64,000 nucleotides of DNA from Deminuibacter soli (GTDB taxonomy: Bacteria; Bacteroidota; Bacteroidia; Chitinophagales; Chitinophagaceae), in assembly GCF_003412455.1 (NCBI RefSeq), contig NZ_QTJU01000007.1:62001-126000 (forward strand). Direction: 5' to 3'. The notes below the pieces were generated by a model. That model was not told the DNA's origin. It made no database searches and saw nothing but the letters and a program-made list of their open reading frames with translations. The position numbers and the translations under genes are program-made. Positions 1 to 11,400 of the stretch are shown piece after piece; positions within the stretch are counted from its first letter, which is position 1, and every line of letters begins with the position of its first letter.

Positions 1-706
1 CAGGCACCGGTATCCTGCAAACAACCTGTGCAAAATAATGCTGGAACATCAGTGCTTCGTAAGCAGGGTTAGTAAATTCCCCGCGGGTTTCGTACTGCCT
101 GATGGAATCCAGTGCTGACGCAGGAATTTGTTTCTCCAGCACATCCGATGCATAACTGTTATACACCTTCATGTTGCTCACCATATTTGAGATGATCAAT
201 GCTTTCAGGTGCGACTGGTATTTCAATGCATATTGCATGGCAAGAATGCCGCCCCATGAATGGCCCCAGAGAATAAGGTTCTCTTTGTCGAGATGTAACG
301 CCTTACGCACCTGTTCCAGTTCATCAACAGAGCGGGACAGGCTGTACAACGCAGTGTCGTTGGGCTTGTCTGAATAACCGCAACCCAGCTGGTCGTAGTA
401 AATAAACTCTATCCCTTCTTTGGGGAAAAAGCTTTCAAAGCATTCCAGGTATTCATGGCTTACACCAGGGCCGCCTGCCAGCAGCAGCACTTTTATTTTG
501 GGGTTGTTGCCTACGCGTTTGGTCCATACGTTGAAATTGCCTTTGGGTGTAGTGATACTGACCATTTGCACGCCGCCTGTTTTAATGGTGGCAGCAGGTA
601 GTTGCTGCGCTGTACCTGTATGCCAGGCAATTATGCCTGCCATCAATAGTAGTAAGGACAAGTAAACCGGGTTCCCGCTTTTGCAGGAAAGAAATGTTTG
701 TTTCAT
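1..706 (-). CDS. alpha/beta hydrolase, proline iminopeptidase-like (3' end outside window)
   Basis: Secreted or periplasmic serine hydrolase of the alpha/beta fold, closest in style to proline iminopeptidases. The frame opens with ATG at 706 and stays open to base 1, giving about 235 residues; the C-terminus with the expected Asp and His of the triad lies outside the window. An N-terminal hydrophobic stretch (about residues 15-33) looks like a signal peptide. Visible motifs are the oxyanion-hole segment AGGPG (residues 77-81), YYDQLGCGYSD (103-113) and the nucleophile elbow GHSWGG with Ser150. The S33 peptidase resemblance rests on GGPG plus DQxGxGxS. It is divergent to the glycosidase at 1175. 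Substrate cannot be told; it could equally be a related amidase or esterase. Confidence 0.85.
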   Translation of the reverse strand, partial: MKQTFLSCKSGNPVYLSLLLLMAGIIAWHTGTAQQLPAATIKTGGVQMVSITTPKGNFNVWTKRVGNNPKIKVLLLAGGPGVSHEYLECFESFFPKEGIEFIYYDQLGCGYSDKPNDTALYSLSRSVDELEQVRKALHLDKENLILWGHSWGGILAMQYALKYQSHLKALIISNMVSNMKVYNSYASDVLEKQIPASALDSIRQYETRGEFTNPAYEALMFQHYFAQVVCRIPVP

Positions 707-1174
707 GGTATTGATAATTAATGAAATGGCAGGCAAGCGTAAGAGCCGTGTAACCGGATGCAAATTTGCTCCTTTATTACGCGGGGAAATGATATAATTC
801 GCATAATTAATGGTAGATTTTGTTTTAGTGCTATGTTAAATTTCATACCCGCACACGTTGATTTTTACCAGTTTTACCTTGAATTTTGCCATCCGGAAAT
901 GCCTTTATCCGCGACCTTTGCTCATGGACGTTTTTTAGCAAAACGCATATATACCCCCAGACTTTTGGCAGGACTGTAAGTTGCTCAGGCTTGCAGTCCG
1001 CATTGGTGCTGTTTGCTTCCGGACGCAGGTATTGTTGCCATGTGATTAAAAGCTGCACCGGCAAACCTGGTGAAGAGGTTACGCGCAGAATAAAATACCC
1101 GGTCATTTTCAAACGAATAAAGAAGTTTTATATCTTCAGAGCAGGGCATAGGTATGCCTTACTAAAACAACTAC
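707..1174. other. divergent intergenic region, no gene recognised
   Basis: This 468-bp gap separates the leftward hydrolase and the rightward GH2 gene and should hold both promoters. I see open frames on both strands but none with a recognisable motif or a convincing start. No clear Bacteroidota -33/-7 promoter pair or hairpin stands out. Confidence 0.5.
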
Positions 1175-2941
1175 ATGAGATTACTGCTAACCACCTTTTT
1201 ACTGGCAGCCTGTTTCGGGTTGCAGGCGCAAACAGCTATCACCAATGTACAGGGCCGCAAAACCACCAGTCTTAACGGCAACTGGCAATACCTGATTGAT
1301 CCGGAAGATTTCGGTAACCGCAACAATGGTGTAGGCACTGAACGCGTGCCCGGCGATAAACATGAATTTGTTGAATTTTCTTTTGATGCATCAGCCACCC
1401 TGCATGTGCCGGGCGATTTCAATTCGCAACTGCCTGAACTTACCTACTATGAAAGCACGGTGTGGTACAGGAAACAATTTGACTACACGCCCAATGGGCA
1501 ACGGCTGTTCCTGGTGTTTGGTGCGGTTAATTACCGGGCAGACGTGTATCTCAATGGTAAAAAAATCGGCAGTCATGAAGGAGGCTTTACGCCATTTCAG
1601 TTTGAGATAACAGCACTGGCGCAGGCGCACAACAGCATTGTTGTGCGGGTAAACAACCAGCGTTCAAAAGAAGGCATACCTGCCGCAGGGTTCGACTGGT
1701 ATAACTATGGCGGCATTACCCGTGATGTAAACCTGGTAGAAACACCTGCTTCGTTTATTGAAGATTATTTTGTTCAGTTTAAAAAAGGAGCAGCAAATAA
1801 AGTGGCCGGCTGGGTTAAATTAAATGGCACAGCCGCAGCCGGGCAACAGGTTACAGTAAGTGTTCCTGAAGCCGGCATCAGCTATGCTGCATCAACCAAT
1901 GATTCCGGCATTGCCTTATTGGAATTTCCTGCAACACTGAAGCCCTGGTCGCCCGACAACCCGAAGCGGTATACCGTACGCCTTACAACAGGGACTGATG
2001 CGATACAGGAACAGATCGGCTTTCGCACCATTGAAACGGATGGCGCTGTTGTATTGCTGAACAGGAGGAAGGTTTTTTTGAAAGGTGTAAACATACATGA
2101 AGAGATAGGCGCAGGGAAACGCAGGGCTTATACGCAAAGCGATGCGCTTTATTTACTGCAGCATGCCAAAGCAATGGGCTGCAATTTTGTACGGCTTACA
2201 CATTACCCGCACAGCGAATACATGGTACGCATGGCCGATTCGCTGGGTGTGCTGTTATGGGAAGAAATACCCGCATGGCAGTCTATCGCATTTGATAGTC
2301 CGGGTATGCAGCTTAAACTAAGCAACATGCTGCGTGAAATGATTGCGAGGGATAAAAACCGGAGCAGCATTATTATCTGGAGTTTGAGCAACGAAACCAC
2401 ACCCGGCCCGGCGCGTGATGGCGCGCTTGTGCAGCTGGCCCTACTGGCCCGCAGTCTTGACAGCACACGTCTTATAGCTTCTGCATTTAATCATGTGCGT
2501 TTTTCGCATACAACAGTACATATTTCAGATACTGTAAGCAAATACCTTGATGTGATTGGCGTAAACGAATACCTGGGCTGGTACAAGCCATGGGAGGCAC
2601 CCGGTGCAGCGTATAAATGGACATCTGATTTTAACAAGCCGCTAATCATGAGCGAGTTTGGTGCAGAAGCGCTGGCCGGCCACCACGGCAGTGCAGATAC
2701 AGCCAATAACTGGACAGAAGAGTACCAGGAAGAAGTATATAAGCAACAGCTGGCCATGTTTAAAAATATCCCCTTCCTGGCCGGCACCTGCCCCTGGGTA
2801 TTGTTCGATTTTCGTTCGCCGCGCCGCATGCAAAGTCAATACCAGCGCGGCTGGAACAGGAAGGGCCTGTTATCTGAAAAAGGAGAAAAAAAGAAAGCCT
2901 GGTATATTGTAAAGCGCTATTACGATACCATGGGAAAATAG
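1175..2941 (+). CDS. glycoside hydrolase family 2 (beta-glucuronidase/beta-galactosidase type)
   Basis: Exported GH2 retaining glycosidase of 588 residues. A signal peptide (MRLLLTTFLLAACFGLQAQ) fits periplasmic or surface location. The N-terminal part (about 28-195) is the jelly-roll sugar-binding domain (WYRKQF, VYLNGKKIGSHEGGFTPF), followed by an Ig-like domain (about 200-285) and the TIM barrel. In the barrel, the acid/base is the Glu of SLSNET near residue 407 and the nucleophile the Glu of MSEFGAEA near residue 494; FLKGVNIHEE and NFVRLTHYPH are typical GH2 barrel motifs. The size (about 600 residues) fits beta-glucuronidase-like members rather than the 1000-residue LacZ type. It stands alone without a SusC/SusD pair, so its polysaccharide substrate is unknown. 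Confidence 0.92.
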   Translation: MRLLLTTFLLAACFGLQAQTAITNVQGRKTTSLNGNWQYLIDPEDFGNRNNGVGTERVPGDKHEFVEFSFDASATLHVPGDFNSQLPELTYYESTVWYRKQFDYTPNGQRLFLVFGAVNYRADVYLNGKKIGSHEGGFTPFQFEITALAQAHNSIVVRVNNQRSKEGIPAAGFDWYNYGGITRDVNLVETPASFIEDYFVQFKKGAANKVAGWVKLNGTAAAGQQVTVSVPEAGISYAASTNDSGIALLEFPATLKPWSPDNPKRYTVRLTTGTDAIQEQIGFRTIETDGAVVLLNRRKVFLKGVNIHEEIGAGKRRAYTQSDALYLLQHAKAMGCNFVRLTHYPHSEYMVRMADSLGVLLWEEIPAWQSIAFDSPGMQLKLSNMLREMIARDKNRSSIIIWSLSNETTPGPARDGALVQLALLARSLDSTRLIASAFNHVRFSHTTVHISDTVSKYLDVIGVNEYLGWYKPWEAPGAAYKWTSDFNKPLIMSEFGAEALAGHHGSADTANNWTEEYQEEVYKQQLAMFKNIPFLAGTCPWVLFDFRSPRRMQSQYQRGWNRKGLLSEKGEKKKAWYIVKRYYDTMGK

Positions 2942-3046
2942 GGAGAGTTTAAAAGAATAACAACTTTGATAAGTTCAACTGGGCTTTGTATAAGACATAT
3001 GAACTGCCGGTAGTTGGCAATGACAATATTGGCAGCGTTCACCGAC

Positions 3047-3748
3047 TTAACTGCCTGCTGCAACCAGCTGTTCAAGCATACCCCGCATAATGGTATTGGA
3101 TGCGCTGAAGTTGGCTTTGCCTGTTATGGTATCTGCGGATTGAATAAAGCTGCCCGGCTGTAATTCATCCAAACCGGCAGTGATCATGCGCTGCATGCCA
3201 TCGGGTTTTACTTCTGCATGAAATTGAAGGGCCAGTTGATTGTTGCCTAACAGGAACGCCTGGTTATCGTTGGCTGCAGTAGCGGCCAGGTTTACTGCAC
3301 CGGCGGGTATGTTAAAGCGGTCGCCATGCCAGTGAAACAATACCGGGTTGTGCTGTAACAAAGCCTGCAGCCAGGGAACAGCTGTTGTAGCTGCTACCGG
3401 CATTACAGGGAACCAGCCGATTTCTTTTTGCGGTGCGGGCTGTACTGCTGCGCCTGCGCAAACAGAGAGTAATTGCGCACCCAGGCAAATGCCGAGTACA
3501 GGTTTGTTGGTTGTCAGAAAAGCGGTGATGAAATCTTTTTCCTGCTGCAGCCAGGGATATATATCCGTGTCATATACACCCATTGGTCCGCCCATGATTA
3601 CAAGGAAGTCCACATCGTTCTGTGTGGGCAGGGGAGCACCGGGTTGGTAAAAGCGGGTATAGGTGAGGTGGTGGCCTTTTTCTGCACACCAGTCTGCAAT
3701 AAATTCAGGGCCTTCAAAGGATACATGCTGTAAAACGTGCACGTTCAT
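3047..3748 (-). CDS. class I glutamine amidotransferase-like protein
   Basis: A 233-residue GATase1 domain protein of the GMP-synthase-like stand-alone type. The triad is visible: Cys88 in GICLGAQ, then His177 and Glu179 in LQFHAEV. The GGPMGVYD segment near residue 53 forms the oxyanion strand. I chose the ATG at 3748 because homology begins there; the frame is open 80 codons further upstream but that extension has no family features and would overlap the preceding gene. Such stand-alone domains act as glutaminases or gamma-glutamyl hydrolases; here no synthetase partner is adjacent, so the acceptor is unknown. It lies 3' of the HAD phosphatase on the same strand but with a 227-bp gap, so co-transcription is uncertain. 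Confidence 0.85.
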   Translation of the reverse strand: MNVHVLQHVSFEGPEFIADWCAEKGHHLTYTRFYQPGAPLPTQNDVDFLVIMGGPMGVYDTDIYPWLQQEKDFITAFLTTNKPVLGICLGAQLLSVCAGAAVQPAPQKEIGWFPVMPVAATTAVPWLQALLQHNPVLFHWHGDRFNIPAGAVNLAATAANDNQAFLLGNNQLALQFHAEVKPDGMQRMITAGLDELQPGSFIQSADTITGKANFSASNTIMRGMLEQLVAAGS

Positions 3749-3975
3749 AGTACAGGTATTTGAATGGCAAATGTACGTGATATCGGTCTTCCGGAAATGC
3801 CATACAATGCCCAGCTTTTTCATTTCGTTCAGCTTATCATGCAGCTGGTGATATAGTGCACATGATTGTATGAAGCGCATGATTCGATTATGCTTTAGCC
3901 AGTGTACAGCCGGTGTATGGCGAGGTATACCCGGCCCTGGGCTGAGGTACTCATGCGCTTCTCCATTTTTTTCAT

Positions 3976-4752
3976 TTATTGCCACCATTTCAGGGGGAAA
4001 TCCAGTTGATCTACTGAGCTTACTACCAGGTCGGGTTTAAAGGCGTAGTGGCCCAGGCGTTCTTTTTTGGCGATGCCGGATAGCACCAGCACTGTTTTAT
4101 AGCCCATCTGCACGCCACCCTGTATGTCGGTTTCCATGGTATCGCCGATCACGGTGGTTTCTGCGGTTTCAAGCCCCAGGTATTTGCGGGCAGAGCGCAT
4201 CATCACCGGACTGGGTTTGCCGGTAACAAAAGCTTTGCGCCCGGTTGCTTCCTCAATCATGGCAGTGGTGGCGGCAATACCTAAGTTATTCCATCCCGGT
4301 TTTTTGGGTGAGGGATCGCGGTTGGTGGTAATAAACTTGGCACCTGCCAGTATCATGTCTACTGCGCGCTGCACCATTTCAAGGGTAAAATTCCTGCCTT
4401 CTCCCAGCACTACAAATTCAGGATCGGAATCAACCAGCGTAATGCCGTTTTCGTGCAGGCTGGTGAGCAATCCACCCTCGCCCAGTACATAGGCAGTGCC
4501 GTTGGCACCCTGGTCGCCCAGGAACTTGCCGGTTGCCATAGCGCTGGTGTATACATGATCTTCTGTTACAGTAATGCCAAAGCGTGCGAGCTTGCGTACG
4601 GTTTCCAGTCTTGTGCGCTGACTGTTATTGGTCATAAACGTAAACGGGATGTTTTCTTTCAGCAGGCGGTCAATAAAGCGGTCGGCTCCTTCAATTAAAG
4701 TCTCGCCGCTGTAAATAACGCCATCCATGTCTATCAATAATCCATGTTTCAT
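3976..4752 (-). CDS. HAD-superfamily subclass IIA phosphatase (NagD-like)
   Basis: Cytoplasmic haloacid-dehalogenase-type phosphatase of 258 residues. Motif I is IDMDGVIYSG with nucleophile Asp8 and acid/base Asp10; motif II is the TNNSQRTR segment around residue 41; motif IV is VIGDTMETDI near the C-terminus. The cap inserted between motifs II and III fits the IIA group (NagD, AraL, phosphoglycolate or p-nitrophenyl phosphatases). The ATG at 4752 puts the motif at the usual distance from the N-terminus; the 49-codon open extension upstream reads through an intergenic repeat string and is rejected. Substrate is not predictable from sequence; NagD-type enzymes often remove nucleotide or sugar phosphates. 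Confidence 0.9.
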   Translation of the reverse strand: MKHGLLIDMDGVIYSGETLIEGADRFIDRLLKENIPFTFMTNNSQRTRLETVRKLARFGITVTEDHVYTSAMATGKFLGDQGANGTAYVLGEGGLLTSLHENGITLVDSDPEFVVLGEGRNFTLEMVQRAVDMILAGAKFITTNRDPSPKKPGWNNLGIAATTAMIEEATGRKAFVTGKPSPVMMRSARKYLGLETAETTVIGDTMETDIQGGVQMGYKTVLVLSGIAKKERLGHYAFKPDLVVSSVDQLDFPLKWWQ

Positions 4753-5456
4753 AAAAGCAAGATAAGTGGATCTAAAATTAGCATTTATAATGGCTGGAAT
4801 GGTTTTATTGTTCGATGGCTTTATTGTTTGTGAGATAAAATCTGCTATTTCAACCATACAACCATTGAACCATTGAACAATGCTCCTCCGACCACTCACC
4901 AGATATTACATTAAAAAAAATAATAAAAATTTCTTCGAACCATCCCCCCCCTTTACCTGCTCACGGTGTATTTATCACTGAATGTCTTTATGGATAATCC
5001 AGAAAGCACTTTCTTATATACCTTTTACCTGCAAAAAACAACATACCGGGTTAGCCTGATGATACTGGCCCGTACAAATTTTACACGCCGGGCTTTTAAG
5101 CGAATGTGTTATGGACAGTAATACGCCCGGCAGCTTTATTTACCTATGCGTGCATGCGTTATGCAACACATCGTTTTGCGTTCACAGGTATTTAGCGGAT
5201 GGTATCACCATTCGCAGTTTTTGATTGCCTGCATTCATCATTGTGGCATTCGTTTGTTACGGCAACAACCTGCTGTACCTGTAAGGGGCGGCTGACCTGT
5301 TGGTTGTGGCAAAGTGCATCATGTCTACTTTTTATTACCAGAACAACTAGTTCCTCTTAGCATAACTATATAAGCGGTTGTGCATTACCATGCCTTGTAT
5401 GGTGATGTCGCTGCAGATATAACTGTACTGTTACTAATAGCTACCAAAACGCAAGT
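4753..5456. other. 704-bp gene-free leader region upstream of the giant operon
   Basis: No coding frame with recognisable content was found. The left part carries a CCATTGAAC string (4861-4881) like the one at 44852-44919. A C8 homopolymer lies at about 4944-4951. The promoter of the 16.8-kb operon must sit somewhere in the right part, but I cannot point to a confident -33/-7 pair. The long leader may hold regulation that I cannot read by eye. Confidence 0.5.
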
Positions 5457-8400
5457 ATGAGAAAAAACTACCTGGCTGTTGTATGTAAACAATATTGGTT
5501 GATGAACCTGCTATGTGTAATACTGCTGGCAGGTGCAGCTAATGCCCAAACCTGTCCCAGCCCGCTTATTCCCGGCAAGGCCGCTGTCAGCGCTACTAAA
5601 ATATGCGCCGGAAATACATTGAACTTTTCGCTGAATGACTACAGTGCCGGTGACGGACTGTTGTTTTTTTTGGAGCAGTCCAATTCAATGGCTGGTCCGT
5701 TCAATGTAATTGCAGCACCGCAGCAGGATCCATCTGCCTTAAGTACCGTGGCTATTGAAGGCACGAATTATTACCGCATCGGTATGTTCTGCACCACGGG
5801 CAATAGCTGGGTGTATTCAGATACGCTTACCATCACCGGTATCGGCAACAGGAAACTGTTTGGTCATTATACCATTAACTCAGCCATCGGTACCTCTACT
5901 TCCAACTTCGGTTCTTTTTCAGAAGCCATTATGGCGCTGCATTGCGGCGGCGTAAGCGGCGCAGTGGTATTTGATGTTACCACCACCGGGGCAACGTACA
6001 ACGAACAGCTGATTATCCCTGAAATAGACGGCGCTTCGGATGTAAACACCATTACCTTTAATTGCAATGGCAATACGCTTGCTTATGCACCGCATACGTA
6101 CGACAGTGCAGCAGTGCTGAAATTAAACGGTGCAGATCACTTCATATTCGACAGCTTAAGAATAGATGCTACCGGCGGCTCATATGGTATGGGCATACAG
6201 CTGATCAATAATGCTGATTCCAATACTTTCCGCAGGTGTTATATTGACGCAGGCATCACCAACACCTCTTACACATTTGCAGGTGTTGCAATCAATGGTA
6301 CAGATTCTGACCCGGGTTCGGGCGGAAGCGGATCGCTGAGCGATGGCAACGTATTCGACGGCAATACCATTGTAGGTGGTAATTATGGTATGACGATGAA
6401 CGGCGGCTGGAACGATGGTGATGCCATTAAAGGCAACCGTTTTACCAATAACGATATCCGCGATTTTAACCAGTATGGTATATATATAAGTTATACGGAT
6501 GGAGCCATAATTGCAGGCAACCGTATTTCAAGGCCAGTGCGTACGGTGTTTACCAGCGTATTCAATGGCATATATATTACCAGCGGCGCCATCAATACAC
6601 AGGTAACCGGCAACCGCGTGTTCAGTCCGTTTGGGGCAAACCCATCTGCCAACCAGGGCGCATACGGCATTAATGTGGCTTATTGTGATGCAACGGCTGC
6701 AACACCCAATATCATATCCAATAACCTACTGTATAATTTCAATGGTGCAGGCCCTATATACGCCTTGTATACCAGCTCTGCGGATTACGCGCATTTTTAT
6801 AACAATACGGTTTCCCTCGATAATGCTGCCAATACATCGGCCAGCCTTACCAGGGGTATTGATCTTTCTGCCACAGCGGTTGGACTGGAGTTTAAGAACA
6901 ACATCGTTACCATTACACGTGGTGGTGGCGGCAGTAACTATTGCATGTACATTGAATCGAACGGCAATAGTTATGTGAGCGACCACAATGATTTTTATGT
7001 GGCAGCAGCGAGTACCAATAATATAGGCTACAGCGGCAGCGCACGTGCCACGCTGGCAGACTGGCGAACAGCCACCACACAGGATGCAGCTTCTGTAAGT
7101 GTTGACCCGCTGTACAGGAGCCTGGCTGAAAATAATTATATACCCAACAATACACTGGCAGATAACAAAGGTGTAGCTGTTGGCATTGCTACCGATATTA
7201 CCGGCGCTGCACGCAGTACAGGCACGCCGGATGTGGGTGCCTTTGAATTTTCGCCGCTTCCCTGTGGCAATCCCCCTGTAGCAGGCGTGGTGGTTACTTC
7301 AGAAAACCCGATCTGTGCATCAGGCAGTGCGCAGCTGAGTATCCGCAGCGGAGACCTGGGTGTAGGGCTATTGTACCAGTGGCAGTCTTCACCGGATAGC
7401 GCCAGCTGGACAAATATTGCAGCTGCCACAGGCATCAACCTCACCATTACCCAAACAACCGATACCTGGTACCGCCTGTTAAGCACTTGCGGAACGGGCA
7501 GCAGTGCCTCACCGGGTATACTGATACATACCCTGCAGCCAACCAGCGGTGTGTATACTATTAACAAGGCCCTGCCTACGGGTGGTACCAACTTCCAGTC
7601 GTTCAACGACGCGTGGAACTCCATTAAATGTGGTATCAACGGTGCAGTGGTGTTTAACGTAGCGCCATCATCCGGTCCGTACAACGAACAGCTCATCATG
7701 AACCAGGTGAGTGGTGCGTCTGCAGTTAACACCATCACCTTCAACGGTAACGGCAACAGCATTACCTATACCTCTACCAACTCGAATGAAAGAGCGGTAA
7801 TGAAGCTGAATGGTGCAGATCATATCATCATCGACAACCTGGTGATCAAGGCAACCGGTAAAACCTCCGGTGAATTTGGTTATGCAGTACAGTTACTGAA
7901 CAACGCCGATTCAAACATTGTACGTCATTGTGCCATTTACAGCGATACAGCCACCGGTTCATTCAACTACGCAGGTATTGCCATCAGCGGTTCTGCCAGT
8001 GATGCAACAGCAGGTGCTGCAGATTGTGACTACAACCTGTTTGAAGACAATACCATCACCGGCGGTTTCTTCGGCATGACGCTGGTGGGGCAACCAACGC
8101 TGAGCAATATCGGCAACACCATACGCCGCAATAAATTCCTGAACTTCTATACCTATGGCATTTACAACGCCAACTCGTTTTTAACGGTAATTGACAGCAA
8201 TACCATCAGCAGACCTACCAGGGCTGTTACGGGCGACTTCCAGGGCATTTACCTGAACGGCAATCAAACCAAACTGTCTGTAACGCGCAACCGCATTACC
8301 AATCCGTTCGGCGGCAACACCGGCTCGTCCAACACCTTCTATGGCATTGCTTCCAGCTATGCAGATGGTGCAGCCAACCTGGAGAACATCTTCAGCAATA

Positions 8401-11400
8401 ACATTATCGACCATATCAATGGCGGCGGTACCATCTATGGCATTTACAACAGCAGCTCTGACCGCAACTTGTATTACCATAATACCGTTAACATTGATGG
8501 TACACCCGGTAACGGAACCTTCAACGCCTATGGCTTTTACCAGGAGAATGCGGCCATCGGCATCCGCGTATACAACAATATTATTGCCGTTACCCGCAGT
8601 GGTGATGGTAACAAGTATGCCATGTATTTTGCCGAGCCGACCAGTGTTATTGCCAGCGACAACAACAATCTTTACATAGGTGCTACAGACGGCAACAGCA
8701 ACACCGGCTTCAGCGGTACAGACCGTAAAGGTCTTGCAGCATGGCAACTGGCAGGTTATGATGCCACTTCTACAGCCAGCGGTCCTAAATACAAAGACGC
8801 AGCAGCAGGCAACTACGAACCCACCAATGCCGATATCGACAACCGTGGTAAATCGTTGGGAAGTTCAGTACCTGTGGATTATACCGGTAAAACAAGAAAC
8901 GTATCCACACCAGATGTGGGCGCTTATGAATTTACCACACCAGCCTGTACCACACCGGTAGTGGCAGGTACAGCAAAAGCCAGTGTAACAGAGTTGTGTG
9001 AGAACGGCGCTGTAGAATTTAACCTTACCGGCAACTCAACCGGCCAAACGCAAACCTACCAGTGGCAATCGGGTATCACTGCAACAGGCAGTTTTGCACC
9101 GGCGAGCAATGCATTGAGCAATCCATTATTTACCATACAGGCTACAGAAACAAGGTTTTACCGCGCGGCAGTTACCTGTGCCGGTACCACCACCTATACA
9201 GTGCCGGTATTGATTAATGTGCATGCAGCATTACCCGGCGGTACTTATATCATTGATACCAACGGTACCGGCAATTTCAGGAACTTTACCGAAGCCAAGG
9301 CTGCATTAAGCTGTGGCATTAAAGGGCCGGTTGTATTCTCGGTAAAACCCAACAGCGGCACCTATAACGAACAGCTGGTGCTCGATTCAACCATTGCGGG
9401 TGTATCTGCCACCAACACCATTACCTTCCTGGGCAATGGCAATACGCTGCATTTCTCTTCTGCCGATTACAGCAACAGGGCAGTAATTGCCTTAAATGGT
9501 GCACACCACATTATATTCGACAGTCTGAAGATTGATGCATCGGGCGACGGCAGTTATGGCTGGGGTGTGTTTTTAACCAACAATGCAGACAACAATACTT
9601 TCCGCAAGTGTACTATCCTTATCCCGCAAACTTCTGCAGGTATGGAGTATGCCGGTATTGTACTGAGTTCAGCAGGGGATGATCCTTACTGGGCCTATAC
9701 CAATTCCGGTTGCGATAACAACCTGTTCCAGGGCAATACCATATCCGGCGGTTTCTGTGCGGTATGTATGCCTGGTCAGCAGAATGACAATCCTTCAACC
9801 GGCAACAGGATCATCGGTAATACCATTAAAGATTTTCACCAGTATGGTGTGTATATAAAAACATCCACCAATACAGTGGTAGAAGGCAATGACATCAACC
9901 GTGCGGGCAGAACCAACCTCACTACCTTTTATGGTGTGGAGGCAGACGGAAACAGCAACAACCTGCTGATCACCGGGAACCGCATACACGGTACTTCTAC
10001 CAGTGAAACAGGCAGTGGCTATGAGTGCAGGGGCATCAACATTGAAAGCAACCATTCACCTGCAGATAAACCGGTTGTAGTATCCAACAACCTGCTGTAT
10101 GATTTTGACGGTGCAGGTGATATCTACGGCTGCTACAATTTCCTTTCCGAGCATGTGAATTTTTACCACAATACCGTTGTGTTCGATAATGCTGCCTATA
10201 CCGGCAGCAACGGTACCTATGCTTTTTACCAGTACATCAGCTCAAAAGAGAATGCGGTAAAAAATAACGTGGCAACCCTTCGCCGCGGCGGAAGCGGTGT
10301 TAAATACGGTATTTACTATGTCATCGGCACAACGTGTGCATCAGACAATAACGATATATGGCTGGATGCGCCTGCGTTTGGCAAGTACTGGGGTTACCTG
10401 AACGGTAATTATCCTACGCTGGCCGCATGGCAAACTGCCACCGGCACCGATATGCACTCTTACAGCGCAGATCCACTGTACACCAATGCTGCGGCTTATA
10501 ATTTTACACCTACCATTGCAAGACTGGATAATACCGGTGCGCAGGTGGGCGTTGCTTCAGATATATTGAATGTGGCGCGCAATACTGCTACCCCGGATAT
10601 TGGTGCGTATGAATTTTCTACATCGGTATGCGCCACTCCGCCCACACCGGGGGTGGCTGTGGCCAATCCTTCTGCTGGTATCTGCATGGGTACAACCGTA
10701 AAATTTACCTTATCGGGTAACAGCGTAGGCGGCTTCCAGAAATACCTGTGGCAACGCGGGGCAAGTGCAACCGGCCCGTGGACAAACATCAGTGATTCTT
10801 CCGATGTACCTGACCTTACGCATGAGCTGGCATCGCCCGATATGTATTTCCGCGGCGTAGTAGTATGCGGAACGGGTGTGGCTTACGCTACACCGGTGCA
10901 GGTAACATTAAACCAGTACCTGCTGAAAGGCGACTACACCATTGATCCCGCACAACCGGCCAGCGCCACCAATTTCGGCAGCTTCAACGAGGCTGTGGCT
11001 GCCATGCATTGCGGCATCGGCGGGTCAGTACGCTTCCTGGCCGCTGCAGGTACCTACTACGAAAGGGTGATAGTGCCTAAGATACCCGGTGCATCCGATT
11101 CGGCAACCGTTACCTTCCTCAGCAAAGACAATGATGCGGCTTCTGTTATCTTAACAACAGGCTGTACGGCAGACAGCAATTATGTACTGCGCCTGGACAG
11201 CACCAATTATATCTCTTTCAGAAATATCACTATCACGGCTACCGGTACCAACTACGGCAGGGCCGTGGAAATAACCGGTACATCCTCTAACGACAGCGTC
11301 GCCGGCTGTATCATCAATGTGCCTTCCAAATCGAACGTAACAACAGATGTAACCGGTATCTATGGCGAAGGACTGAGAGGATCGGACAATGCCATCACCG

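Noticed and set aside
843-1275. Overlapping frames on both strands before the GH2 gene
   Set aside because: No recognisable motif and they run into the start of a clear gene.
3749-3988. 80-codon N-terminal extension of the GATase-like protein
   Set aside because: Homology begins at the ATG at 3748; the extension overlaps the HAD gene and has no domain features.
4753-4899. 49-codon extension of the HAD phosphatase
   Set aside because: It translates the CCATTGAAC repeat and precedes the standard N-terminal motif IDMDG by too many residues.
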